Positions 25,659 to 35,196 of a stretch of 64,000 nt of DNA are shown in pieces. Within the stretch, counting starts at the first letter, position 1; every line of letters starts with the position of its first letter. The notes beneath the pieces are model-generated. The model did no database searches. It was not told where the DNA came from and saw only the letters and a program-made list of their open reading frames with translations. A program made the position numbers and the translations under genes. This DNA comes from Thermohalobaculum sp963721105 (lineage in GTDB: Bacteria > Pseudomonadota > Alphaproteobacteria > Rhodobacterales > Rhodobacteraceae): contig CAVRHY010000018.1 of assembly GCA_963721105.1 (NCBI GenBank), positions 124,001 to 188,000 of the forward strand, read 5' to 3'.

Positions 25659-26997
25659 TCACCCCGCCAGCGCGGCCTCGATGGCGGCCCCGGCGCGCAG
25701 CAGCCGGGCCTCGGCGTTCGGCGGGCCAAAGACCATCAGCCCGCACATCGGCGTGCCGGTCGGGATCGTGATCGACGACAGCCCCAGCAGGTTCGCCAGC
25801 CGCGTGTTGCGCAGCGCCAGCAGGTTGCGCTCGTTGTAGAACGTCTCGTCGTCCAGCAGCCGCTGGCGGTCGGGCGGCCAGCAGGCGGTGGTCGGCAGCG
25901 CGATCAGGCCTTGCTCCGCCATCCGGTCCTGCAGCGCCTCGGACAGCCGGGCGTATTCGCGCCGCGCCTCGGCGTCCTTCGCCGCGTCGGCGTTCTTGCC
26001 CTGCCGGAAGCGGCTCTCGATGCGGTCGTACATCACGCCCGGGCGCTCCTCGATCAGCGCGCCCCATTCGGCCCAGGCCTCGCCCGTCACCAGCGGGCTG
26101 ATCTCGCGGAGCGCCCGCATCACGCCGTCGAACTCCGGCACGGCGCCGCGGCCAACGGGCGCCCCGGCGGCGGCCAGCCGCCCCACGGCGCCGTCGAATG
26201 CCTCGACGATCCCGTCGTCGCAGCCGTCCAGCACCAGCGTCTCGGCAACGAGCAGGCGCTCGTCGCCCAATGCCGCGCCGGAAAGGTCAACGGCCGGCGC
26301 GTCGGCCAGGATCGAGAACATCAGCGCGCAGTCCTCGACGGTTCGGCAGAGCGGCCCGACGGTGTCGAGGCTGGGTGCCAGCGCGATCACGCCGTCCAGC
26401 GGGATCAGCCCGGCCGTCGTCTTCAGCCCGACGAGGTCGTTCCAGCCGGCCGGAATGCGCACCGAGCCGCCGGTGTCCGAGCCGATGCCGGCCGCCGCCA
26501 GCCCCAGCTTCGTCGACACCGCCGCGCCCGAGCTGGACCCGCCCGGCGCCAGCTCGGGCCGGATGGCGTTCGGCGGCGTGCCGGTCATCGGGTTCACGCC
26601 GAGGCCCGAGAAGGCGAGCTCGGAGGTGTGCGTCTTGCCGAGGCAGATCGTGCCGGCGGCGGTGCCGCGCTGCACGACAATGCAGTCGCGCTCGGGCACG
26701 CGCCCGGCAAGCAGGCGCGTGCCGCCCTCGGTGGCGATGCCGGCCGTGTCGTAGAGGTCCTTCCACGAGATCGGCACGCCGTCGAGCGGCCCCGCCCTCA
26801 TGCCGTCGCGGGCGCGGCCGGCGGCGGCGGCGGCCTCGGTGCGGGCGCGCCGCGGCGTTGCGCGGGCATAGATGGCAGTCGCGGTCCGGGTGCCGGTCGA
26901 TGGCGTCCAGGAAAAGCTCGGTCAGGTCGCGCGCGTCGATCTTGCCCGCCCCGATGGCGCGGCCCAGTGCCGCAGCCGATCGCGTCAGCCAGTCCAT
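25659..26997 (-). CDS. Amidase-signature family hydrolase (one frame break)
   Basis: Ser-cisSer-Lys amidase. Visible catalytic parts are Lys in DGVPISWKDLYDTAG, the cis-Ser in APGGSSSGAAVS and the nucleophile in GSDTGGSVRIPAGW. The N-terminal 50 residues (MDWLTRSAAALGRAIGAGKI onward) are in another frame; the join lies near 26875-26880, where removing one base gives RDAIYAR and continuous sequence into GMRAGPLDGVP. The corrected protein has 445 residues, normal for the family. ATG 26997 begins the N-terminal frame. It is divergent from the Coq6-like gene, whose ATG lies 59 bases away. Substrate unknown; not GatA, as there is no gatB or gatC nearby. Confidence 0.85.
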
Positions 26998-27056
26998 CGG
27001 GTCCTCCGGTTCTGCCCCGGTGGACAATTGCGGGGCCGCCGCCAATAAGTAAACCC

Positions 27057-28289
27057 ATGGCAGAGCGGTTCGACATGGTTGTGGCCGGCGGCGGGCTGGT
27101 CGGCTCGGCGCTGGCGCTGGCGCTGGCGCGGCACGGGCAGCGCGTGGCGCTGCTGGACCCGGTCGCCGCCGAGGTGCGCGCCGATCCCGGCTTCGACGGG
27201 CGCGCCTATGCCGTCGCGCCCGGCTCGGCCAACCTGCTGCGGTCGCTGGGCGTCTGGGGCGAGGTCGAGGACCACGCCCAGCCCGTCCGCCACATCACCG
27301 TCGAGGACCGCGCCCCCGGCCCGCTGCCGGCGGCGGCGCTGCACTTCGACCCGGCCGAGGGCGAGCAGTCGACGCTCGGCTGGATCCTCGAGGACCGCTG
27401 GCTGCGCGCCGCGCTGCTCCGCGCCATCGCCGCCACGCCCGAGATCGACCACCGCGCGCCGGCGCGGGCCGAGGCCGTCCGCCTGACGCCGGCCGGCGCC
27501 GAGGTGGACGTCGCCTCGGAGTTCGGCGGCGAGACGCTTCGCGCCGCCGCGGTGCTGGCCTGCGACGGCCGGCGCTCGGCGACGGCGCGGGCGGCCGGCA
27601 TCCGCTATCTGGCCTGGGACTACCCGCAGACCGGGCTGGTCTGCGCCGTCGAGCACGACCGGCCGCATGACGGCGCGGCGCACCAGGCGTTCTTTCCCGG
27701 CGGCCCGTTCGCGCAGCTGCCGCTGCCGGGCGAGCGGTCGTCGATCGTCTGGTCCGAGCGCCGCGCGCGCGCCGACGAGGTCGCGGCGATGGACGACGAC
27801 GCCTACACGGCCGAGATCGCTCGGCGCCTCGGCGGCAGGCTGGGCGAGGTGCGGCTGGTCGGCCGGCGCTGGGTCTATCCGCTGGGCCTGTCGCTGGCGA
27901 CGTCCTATGCGCGGCCGCGGCTGGCGGTCGTCGGCGACGCGGCGCACGGCGTCCACCCGATCGCCGGGCAGGGGCTGAACATGGGCCTGCGCGACGTCGC
28001 CGCGCTGGCGCAGGTGCTGGTCGAGGCCGCGCGGCGCGGCGAGGACGTCGGCGCGCTCGACGTGCTCCGCCGCTATGAGCGCTGGCGGCGGTTCGACGCG
28101 ACCGCGATGACGCTGGGCATGGACGGGCTGAACCGGCTGTTCTCGACCGGCGCCGGCCCGATGCAGGCGCTGCGCAATGCCGGGCTGCGCCTGGTCTCGC
28201 AGATGGCCCCGGCGCGGCGGTTCTTCATGGCCGAGGCGGCGGGCCTGTCGGGCGAGGTGCCGCGGCTGTTGGTTGGCCAGCCCATCTGA
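27057..28289 (+). CDS. Coq6/UbiH-family FAD-dependent aromatic hydroxylase
   Basis: A 410-residue flavoprotein monooxygenase, probably a ubiquinone-ring hydroxylase. FAD motifs are VVAGGGLVGSALALALARHG at the N-terminus, ACDGRRSATARAAG in the middle and VVGDAAHGVHPIAGQGLNMG near residue 295. GWILEDRWLRAALLRAI and FFPGGPFAQLPLPG fit the UbiH/UbiF/Coq6 group rather than phenol or salicylate hydroxylases. ATG 27057 lacks a clear ribosome-binding site but the FAD motif follows immediately. The 3' end overlaps the opposite-strand metallo-beta-lactamase frame by 65 bases. Which ring position it hydroxylates cannot be told. Confidence 0.85.
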   Translation: MAERFDMVVAGGGLVGSALALALARHGQRVALLDPVAAEVRADPGFDGRAYAVAPGSANLLRSLGVWGEVEDHAQPVRHITVEDRAPGPLPAAALHFDPAEGEQSTLGWILEDRWLRAALLRAIAATPEIDHRAPARAEAVRLTPAGAEVDVASEFGGETLRAAAVLACDGRRSATARAAGIRYLAWDYPQTGLVCAVEHDRPHDGAAHQAFFPGGPFAQLPLPGERSSIVWSERRARADEVAAMDDDAYTAEIARRLGGRLGEVRLVGRRWVYPLGLSLATSYARPRLAVVGDAAHGVHPIAGQGLNMGLRDVAALAQVLVEAARRGEDVGALDVLRRYERWRRFDATAMTLGMDGLNRLFSTGAGPMQALRNAGLRLVSQMAPARRFFMAEAAGLSGEVPRLLVGQPI

Positions 28290-29377
28290 CGGCAGTGCGG
28301 GCAGGCGCGTGCTGGCGGTGCGCGCAAGCACGCACCCTACCGGGCGGCCTGACCCGTCGGGTGTCGTCGGCTGGGCCGCCCTCACCATGGAACGCGGCCT
28401 CCACCTCGGCCAGCATCATCGCCTCCTGCCCGGCATAGCGGGGCGAAATGTGGAACGGCTCGACGCGCGCCACCTCGGCCTCGCGGGCCATGCCCCCGGC
28501 CTGCGCGGTGGTCAGGTGCTTTCGGGCCTCGGCCAGCGCGGCGTCTTCGCGCGCGAAGACCGATTCGATGAACAGCGTGTCGGCACCCCGCGCCAGGTCG
28601 ACGATCCGCGCCCGGTTCCGGGTCAGTGTTCGCCGCGTCGGTGACATAGGCGATCTTCTGCCCCGGCGTGATCGAGACCACCTGCTCGCGCAGCCAGCCG
28701 AGGGGCAGCCTGTCGGCCTCGCCCGACCGGCGGCGCACCTCGATCGGCGTGTCGTCCGTCTGCCCGGCGAAGATCGCGCGCTTCAGCCCGGTCAGCCACG
28801 GGCCCGTGTCGAAACCAAGCTCGTCGAGGCGGTTGCGCCAGATATTGACATGCTCGGCCTCCTGCAGCGCGAAGGCCAGCACCGGCGTGCCATGTTCCAG
28901 CCCTGCGCAGCGGACCGTGACCGAGGGCTCCTCCAGCAGCAGGCCGTCGCGGACCGGCCCCTCCCCGCAATCCTCGCGCGCGAAGCGGTTGCGCAGGCGG
29001 AACCGCGCGCGCCGGGCGCGGTCGCCCGCGACCTCGGTGACGGCGAAGCTCAGCTCGGCCTCGTAGCTGTCGACCAGGTTCCAAGTGTAGCCGGCCAGCC
29101 GCGCTGCCACGCGGTCGATGAAGCCCTCCGGCCCGTAGAGCCGCAGCGTGCGGCCGCGGCCGACCAGCAGGCGGAGCAGGTGGTCGAAGCCGAAGAAGTG
29201 ATCCATGTGGGCATGGCTGACGAACACGTCCGTCAGCCGCAGCACAGAGCGTCCGGGCAGCGCGGCAATGTCGCCGAGGTCGAACAGCAGCGCGCGGCGC
29301 TCCATCAGGAGGTCGATGAACAGCGCCGGGTCGCCGTACCGGCCGTTGACCAGCGTGGGATGGAAGCGCGGGCGCAT
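28225..29377 (-). CDS. Metallo-beta-lactamase fold hydrolase, RNase Z-like (one frame break)
   Basis: The zinc-binding signature is FVSHAHMDHFFGFDHLLR, with LVNGRYGDPALFIDLLMERR and LLFDLGDIAALP before it, as in RNase Z-like proteins. Later parts include FALQEAEHVNIWRNRLDELG and KIAYVTDAANT. The frame shifts near 28615-28635; the continuation reads NRARIVDLARGADTLFIESV, HLTTAQAGGMAREAEV and HISPRYAGQEAMMLAEVEAA, supplying the C-terminal histidines. After that the frame runs on for about 50 low-complexity residues to 28225, overlapping the convergent hydroxylase; the natural end may be nearer 28380. Function as tRNA 3' processing enzyme or another MBL hydrolase is open. Confidence 0.8.
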
Positions 29378-29467
29378 CGCCAGGCTAACGACCCACCAAC
29401 CCTAGCTCCTTCGGCTTCACCAGCCGGGTCGGACGGCGGACCTCGGCGGTGCGGAACAGCGAGAAGG

Positions 29468-29849
29468 TCACAGCTGGATCGTCGGCCGGTCGTGGTCTCG
29501 CCACTCCTTCTTGGCGACGACCTGCAGGTTCTGAGCCAGCTTCTTCGGCCTGACCGGCGAGGCGTCGCCCAGCAGGTTCTCCATCGCCGGCTTGCCGTCC
29601 TTGTCGCGGACGAACTCGAGGTGCATGTCGAAGGGGCAGCGGATCAGGAAGTAGCGGATCTCCAGGTTGATGACCGCCGGGCAGCGGCTGGCTGATTTTC
29701 GCGTGGCGCCTGTTCATCTCGGCCGAGCGGACGCGCTCCGGCGGGTCGAAGACGGTGTCGGCCTTGTCGTCGGTCAGGAGCCAGCCGACCCGCACGGGGC
29801 CCGAGCCCGGGCCGTCCTGCGGCCGCTCGTAGGTGATGGTGATGTCCAT
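29468..29849 (-). CDS. Conserved-looking hypothetical protein, probably truncated (one frame break)
   Basis: From ATG 29849 the frame reads MDITITYERPQDGPGSGPVR, VGWLLTDDKADTVFDPPERV and RSAEMNRRHAK. After an extra T in the T4 run at 29696-29699 it continues SASRCPAVINLEIRYFLIRC, PFDMHLEFVRDKDGKPAMEN and VVAKKEWRDHDRPTIQL, then stops at 29468. The corrected length is 126 residues. The smooth joining of two sensible frames supports a real gene. The abrupt end in TIQL, before what looks like another strand, suggests the natural protein was longer. No function can be given. It lies between the MBL gene and the SpoIIAA-like gene on the same strand. Confidence 0.5.
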
Positions 29850-29942
29850 GCGCGATCGGTCCCCTGCAACGGCCGACGGAGTATCCACCGTGCGTCACGG
29901 TTCGCAACGTCGGGATTCCCGCGCCGCGGCGAGGCGGCCGGG

Positions 29943-30308
29943 CTATCGCGACAGCCAAGCCTCCGCCTCGGCCGCCGCGTCGAGCGGAAACCCCTTGCAG
30001 GCAAGGCCGGGGATGAACGCGGCCTCGACCTCGGCGGCGGTGCGGAGCCAGCCGGCATCGCTGAGGACGGCGCAGCGCTCGAAGCGGCGGATCATGCCGA
30101 AAAGCCGCGGCAGCCGCCCGAACTCGACCGCGATCGCGCCGAGCGTCGGCATGGCGAACTCGGGGATGCGGTAGAGCATCCGCCCGTGCTCGATGCCCTC
30201 GGACTTCGCGAGCAGCTCGTCGAGCGCCGCTTCCATCGCGGCGGCGTCGAGCCGGCCGGTCAGCTCGATGTCGAGCCGGTCGGGCGCGGGTTTCGTGATC
30301 GTCAGCAT
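29943..30308 (-). CDS. SpoIIAA/STAS-like protein
   Basis: A 121-residue cytoplasmic protein of the SpoIIAA-like group: LDIELTGRLDAAAMEAALDE, GRMLYRIPEFAMPTLGAIAV and a C-terminal GLACKGFPLDAAAEAEAWLS. The fold is that of anti-anti-sigma STAS proteins, but this subgroup usually lacks the phosphorylated Ser and has no defined role. ATG 30308 follows AAAAGGAGCCCGAG, a good ribosome-binding site. It lies 56 bases after lutC on the same strand and could be carried on the lut transcript. Confidence 0.75.
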   Translation of the reverse strand: MLTITKPAPDRLDIELTGRLDAAAMEAALDELLAKSEGIEHGRMLYRIPEFAMPTLGAIAVEFGRLPRLFGMIRRFERCAVLSDAGWLRTAAEVEAAFIPGLACKGFPLDAAAEAEAWLSR

Positions 30309-30364
30309 CTCGGGCTCCTTTTCCTGCGGACAGGACCGCGCGGTGCGGCGCCATTCGTTCGGCG

Positions 30365-31001
30365 TCAGGCGGTCCCGGCCTCTCCCACCACGAAGATGTG
30401 CAGCGCCACCGGCCCGTGCGCGCCCAGCTGCAGCGTCTGGCCGATATCGGCCGAGCGCGACGGGCCGGTGACGAAGTTCGTCGTGCGCGGCGTCAGGCCG
30501 CGCTCGCGCCATTTCGCCCACAGGTCCTCGTAGCCGCCGACGATGTCGCGGGCGTGGACGACGGCGAAATGAGTCTCGCCGAGGAAGTTCAGCGTCACCG
30601 GGTTGTCGGGGCCCGAGGCGAAGACCAGGCTGCCGGTCTCGGCCATGCCGAACTCGGCGCGCGTCATCGTCGCCGGCTCCTCGAGGCGGCCGGTGCCGGT
30701 CGTGTGCTCGATGCCGCCCCAGGGGCCGTTCCAGTCGCGCGCAAAGGCCGGGTCGGCGCCGGTGCGGATGGCGGCGGGCAGGTTGCGCCGGCGCAGTTCC
30801 TCGGCCAGCGCCGCCGGCAGGTCGTCGAGCGAGGCGACGCGCGAGGCGGTGGCGTCGACCTTGCGCGCCTTCTCGATGAACTGCTCGACGGCGGTCTCGC
30901 CGGCTAGGCGTCGCCAGCGTCGGCTTCAGCGGCGGCGGCATGTCGACGCGCGCCTGCGCGGCGCGGCGGACGCGGCCGAGGATGCGGTCGCGGGCGGTCA
31001 T
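30365..31001 (-). CDS. lutC: L-lactate utilisation protein LutC (one frame break)
   Basis: LUD-domain protein of about 211 residues, partner of LutA and LutB in L-lactate oxidation. The N-terminus MTARDRILGRVRRAAQARVD and PPPLKPTLAT is followed by a break near 30906-30910 (extra C). The next frame reads ETAVEQFIEKARKVDATASR, then MTRAEFGMAETGSLVFASGP, THFAVVHARDIVGGYEDLWA and VTGPSRSADIGQTLQLGAHG, all LutC hallmarks. One-base correction gives the normal length. It is the last lut gene, 38 bases after orf50. Confidence 0.85.
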
Positions 31002-31038
31002 GCGCCCGGCCCCGCCACGGCGAACAGCCCGCCCGGCC

Positions 31039-31191
31039 TCACGACCCGGCCCGCGCGATCAGCACGACCAGCCAGATCAGCACGTAGCCGATCAGCGCCA
31101 TGTCGGCGATCGTCTTCCACTCCGGGTCGATGTCCAGCCGGCGGATGAAGACCACCAGCACGAACGGGGCGAGCCAGACGATGCCCTGCAT
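31039..31191 (-). CDS. 50-residue membrane microprotein inside the lut operon
   Basis: ATG 31191 lies three bases beyond the lutB stop and the frame ends at TGA 31039-31041. The product has two hydrophobic segments, GIVWLAPFVLVVFI and MALIGYVLIWLVVLIARAGS, separated by the charged RRLDIDPEWKTIAD, the profile of a small two-helix membrane protein. It fills almost the whole lutB-lutC gap and is in the same direction. No family recognised. Confidence comes from position, tight spacing and composition only. Confidence 0.5.
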   Translation of the reverse strand: MQGIVWLAPFVLVVFIRRLDIDPEWKTIADMALIGYVLIWLVVLIARAGS

Positions 31192-31194
31192 CGC

Positions 31195-32617
31195 TCATCG
31201 CCCCGAATCCCGCCGCGCCCATTGCGCCTGGAAGGTGCCGCCCTCGGGCGCCGGAAAGTCGCGCTGGCCGGTCCAGCCGCGCCCCATCGGCAGGCTGCGG
31301 ATGCGGCCGTCGCGCGCCATCGTCTTCAGCGCCCGCGCGCCGATGCCCGAGGCGAGGCGATAGGCCCAGGGCATCCCCGCGACGGTGCGCCAGAGCGCCG
31401 AGCCCCCAGCGCGCCGCGGCGGGTTCGAGGTTCTTCTCGAACTCGCGCTCGCGCCAGTGCCGCATCATCTTCGGCAGCGGGATGCGCATCGGGCAGACTT
31501 CCTCGCAGCGCCCGCAGAAGGTCGAGGCGTTCGGCAGCTGGCCGCCCTGCTCGACGCCGATCAGCGACGGCGTCAGCACGGCACCCATCGGGCCAGGATA
31601 GACCCAGCCATAGGCGTGCCCGCCGACAGCCTGGTAGACGGGGCAGTGGTTCATGCAGGCGCCGCAGCGGATGCAGCGCAGCATGTCCTGGAACTCGGTG
31701 CCCAGCATGTTGCTGCGCCCGTTGTCGAGCAGCACGACGTGATACTGCTCGGGCCCGTCCGGGTCCTCGGCGCGGCGCGGGCCGTGAGAGAAGGTCGTGT
31801 AGACCGACATCTCCTGCCCGGTGGCCGAGCGCGCCAGCACGCGCAGCACGGTGGCCGCGTCCTCCCGCGTCGGCACGATCTTCTCGATCGAGGCCATGAC
31901 GATGTGGACCTTCGGCAGCGACTGGCTGAGGTCGCCATTGCCCTCGTTGGTGACGATCACCGACTGTCCGGTCTCGGCGATCAGCATGTTGGCGCCGGTG
32001 ATGCCGACCTCGGCCTCGAAGTATTTCTGGCGCAGCACGGCGCGCGCCTCGGACAGCATCGTGTCCAGCGCCAGCCGGCGATTGGGGTCGAGATGCCTGT
32101 GGCGCTCGCGGAAGAGCGCGTCGATCTCCTCCAGCGTCACGTGGATGGCCGGCGCGATGATGTGGCTTGGGATCTCGCCGCGAAGCTGGACGATGTATTC
32201 GCCGAGATCCGTCTCGACCGGCTCGATGCCGTTCTCGGAGAGGTGGTCGTTGATCCGGCATTCTTCCGAGATCAGGGTCTTGCCCTTGTTGACCGCCTTG
32301 GCGTCGACCGAGCGGCAGATCTCCAGCACGATGCGCTGCGCGTCCTCGGCCGTCTCGGCCCAGTGGACGTGGCCGCCGGCGGCGATGACGTTCTTCTCGT
32401 ACTGCTCCAGGTAGTCGCCGAGGTTCGCCAGCACGTGGTTCTTGAGGTCGCGCGCCCGGTCGCGCAGCGCGTCGAACTCGGGCAGAGCGGCGCGCGCGGC
32501 GGCGCGGTTGCTGACGAAGCCCTTCGAGGCGCCCATGGCGCGCTGGATGTTCGGGTCGGCCAGCGCCTCGCGGGCGTTCTGCTTGAAGCGCGGCGTCGTC
32601 GGGGCGTGCGCGGTCAT
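31195..32617 (-). CDS. lutB: L-lactate utilisation iron-sulfur protein LutB (one frame break)
   Basis: A 473-residue iron-sulfur oxidoreductase subunit (after correction). The LUD part contains NKGKTLISEECRINDHLSEN, and the ferredoxin-type part has MLRCIRCGACMNHCPVYQAV and NASTFCGRCEEVCPMRIPLP, together the cysteines for two [4Fe-4S] clusters. The C-terminal portion (ALWRTVAGMPWAYRLASGIG to RRDSGR) is in another frame: a C5 run at 31403-31407 (G5 on the coding strand) has one base too many. ATG 32617 overlaps the likely lutA stop (ATGA). It works with LutA and LutC to oxidise L-lactate to pyruvate. Confidence 0.92.
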
Positions 32618-33403
32618 GGCGTCGCCCCCGATCGGCGGCAGCGTCGGAGCCTGCCAGCACCTCGACGACGTGGCGGGCGCGGACGGGGCGGCCCTCGCGG
32701 CTCAGCTTGCCGGCCATGTTCAGCAGACACCCCAGGTCGCCGGCCAGCACCAGCTCGGCGCCGGTCGCGGCGATGTCCTCGGTCTTGTTGCCGACCATCT
32801 TGTTCGAGATGTCCGGGTACTTGACGCAGAACGTGCCGCCGAAGCCGCAGCAGACTTCCGGTTCCGCCAGCTCGGTCAGTTCCAGCCCCTCGACGGTGGC
32901 CAGCAGGCGGCGCGGCTGCTCGCGGATGCCGAGCGACGCGCGAGCCCCGAGCACGAGTCGTGGTAGGTGACGCGGGCGTCCAGCCGAGCCTCGACGCGCT
33001 CGACGCCCATCACGTCGGTCAGGAAGCTGACGACCTCGTGCGTCCGCGCAGCCAGCGCCCGGGCACGTTCGGCCCAGTCGGGGTCGTCGGCCAGGATCTG
33101 CGGATAGTCCTTGACGACCGTCGCGGCGCACGAGCCGGAGGGGACGACGACGTGGTCGTGGCCCTCCAGCGCCGCGATCATGCGGCGCGCCAGCTTCTTC
33201 GCGCCTTCGCGGTCGCCCGAGTTCAGGTTCGGCTGGCCGCAGCAGGTCTGCGCCGGCACCGAGACCCGGCAGCCGGCATCCTCCAGCAGCTTCACGGCCG
33301 CGAAGCCGACCGAGGGCCGGATCATGTCGACGAGGCAGGTCACCATCAGGGCGACATGCGGCGTCTCGGGCGGCTGCGTCTTCGGCGGCTGGTCGTCTGG
33401 CAT
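32614..33403 (-). CDS. lutA: L-lactate utilisation protein LutA (two frame breaks)
   Basis: CCG-domain iron-sulfur protein of about 263 residues. The N-terminal CCG motif is VPAQTCCGQPNLNSGDREGA with VALMVTCLVDMIRPSVGFAA before it; the C-terminal one is PEVCCGFGGTFCVKYPDIS. Between them VTYHDSCSG is followed by a break near 32940. A second break in the G5 run at 32625-32629 (+ strand C5) would, if corrected to six, end the protein at TGA 32614-32616, overlapping the lutB start as ATGA. ATG 33403 follows AGGCGCG. First lut gene; a thioesterase lies 59 bases upstream in the same direction. Confidence 0.88.
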
Positions 33404-33462
33404 CGCGCCTCCTGGGCGGTTCCGGCCGAGCATAGGCCGCGCGCCGCCGCACGCAACACCCG

Positions 33463-33864
33463 TCAGCGCGGCCGGATCTTGCCCAGCAGCCGCGCCTCGA
33501 AGCGGGCGACGTCGACGACGACGCGATCGTGCCGGCCCTCGCCGATCAGGTCGACCTCGTCGCGGGCGCTGACGGCGAAGGTCAGCTTGCGGCCGTCGAC
33601 CGCGACAAGCTCGGCCTCGGCCGTGATCTTCATGCCGATCGGCGTCGCGGCGATGTGGCTGACGTCGAGATGCGTGCCCAGCGACTGGTGCCCGGCATCG
33701 AGCGCGTGCTCGACGCAGGCCAGCGCCGCCTCCTCCATCAGCGTAATCATCACCGGCGTGCCCAAGACCGGCACGCGGCCGCTGCCGATCCGGGGCGCGG
33801 TGTCGTTCGTGCCGACGACCAGCGAGGCCTCGCCGCGCATCCCCGGCTTCAGTCCCTCGGCCAT
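33463..33864 (-). CDS. FlK-like hotdog thioesterase
   Basis: A 133-residue single hotdog-fold protein resembling fluoroacetyl-CoA thioesterase-like enzymes. Visible blocks are VVGTNDTAP, VPVLGTPVMITLMEEAALAC with the catalytic Glu, SLGTHLDVSHIAATPIGMKI with the central His, and a final VVDVARFEARLLGK strand. Such proteins hydrolyse short acyl-CoAs or protect against toxic ones; specificity is not readable. It may be the first gene of the lut transcript, though the relation may be only positional. Confidence 0.8.
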   Translation of the reverse strand: MAEGLKPGMRGEASLVVGTNDTAPRIGSGRVPVLGTPVMITLMEEAALACVEHALDAGHQSLGTHLDVSHIAATPIGMKITAEAELVAVDGRKLTFAVSARDEVDLIGEGRHDRVVVDVARFEARLLGKIRPR

Positions 33865-34031
33865 GCCCCTGCCCCCGTCCCGACCGCCGCTCCGTACTGG
33901 CGAGCAGGCATACAGTCTCGGCAGGCGACCGCAAAGCCCGGCCGGTCGGCCCTGGGGGTCGCCCGGCCGTATCGTTCGGCAAAGAACCCGCCGGGCCGGG
34001 GCTGATGTCCCGGCGCCGGTCGGCCTGGTCG

Positions 34032-35015
34032 TCAGAACGTGACCGCCATCCCCACTTGGCCGGTGACGATCACGTCGCCGCCATCGTCCAGCGGCCCGCC
34101 GGCCGACTTGATCGTGTTGTCGCGGATGATCGTGTCGGCGCCGGCCGTCGCCGCCCAGCTGCCATAGGTCCGCGGCAGGCCCAGCGGCACCGCGACGTGC
34201 GCGCCGATCGAGCCGTAGACGCCGGTCTCGCCCGACGTGCCGCCGTCACGCCGGTCGTCCAACCGCCGCCGAACCGCGCCGCCACGTCGACATCGTTGTT
34301 GCGCTCGTGCCAGTCGCCCCTGTCGGCCCGGGACGGGGCTCGATACGGGGTCCTGGGTGAAGCCGGCCCTTGGTCTACCTCGACCGGATAGGCCAGGCCT
34401 TCGACCTGCGGCGAGATCTGCGCCGAGCAGGCTGTCGCCGGTGCAGCCGGCGGCGACCGCGACCAAGCCTGAGCGGGTCGTTCCGCGGGCGATACCGTCG
34501 GGCGCTGACGGCAATCGGTGTAGGTTCACGGCCGGCTCGTCCAGCCGCCGCCGAACTGCGCGCGCCAGGGCCGACGTAGTTGTTGCTCTCGTGCCAGTCG
34601 CCGTGCGTTGGCCGCGGGCCCGTTGGTCAGGCGTTCTCGGTGCCGCCGGTCGATCGACAGCGCCCTCAGCCCGCTGCCGGACGGACCGTTGACCGGCTGC
34701 AACGTCGCCGACAGCCCGCCCCTAGCCGTTGACGTCGCCGACGCTTCTTACGGACGCCGTCGGACCGGCCGCGGAAATAGTCCGACGTCTCGACGCCGAA
34801 ATGGTTGCTCGAGTGCAGCGGCCCGGGTATCGGCGTCGTCGACGTCGCCAGGTCTGCCGGTCGGCTTCACGCGGATGAACTGCGTGTCGCCGCGGCCGTG
34901 GCTCCGACCCCTTGTCCGCCGGCATTGCCTGCGCTGCGGGCAGAACGACCGCGGCCCGCCGTCGCCGGCAGCCAGCCCGACCCCGTCATGGAACCGTGAC
35001 CTCATGCGACCCAGC
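34032..35015 (-). pseudogene. Decayed outer-membrane beta-barrel protein locus with internal repeats
   Basis: No intact gene is seen in this 1-kb stretch, but minus-strand pieces look like one protein type. The 3' end reads GVYGSIGAHVAVPLGLPRTY, SWAATAGADTIIRDNTIKSA and VIVTGQVGMAVTF-stop, with a terminal Phe as in barrel proteins. Upstream lie DWHERNNDVDVAARFGGGWT (about 34252-34318), a second similar DWHESNN segment (about 34535-34605) and HSSNHFGVETSDYFRGRSDG (about 34745-34820). Frame changes and stops separate all pieces. The pattern suggests a small porin-like protein, perhaps TIGR02001-type, that was partly duplicated and then decayed, or was badly assembled. Boundaries are approximate. 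Confidence 0.4.
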
Positions 35016-35196
35016 TTCTCATGAACCCGCGCGGCGATCGACCGCCGCTCCTGATCGGGCGGTGGGAGACAACCAGCAGCTCGGCGCCCTCCCGACGGCC
35101 CCTGCAACGCCGAGGCTCGGGTCGATCCGTCGATAACGAACACGGGTTCGCCGTGGATCGCGCGCGGCGATGGCGGCCGGAGGTCCCGGAAGGGCG

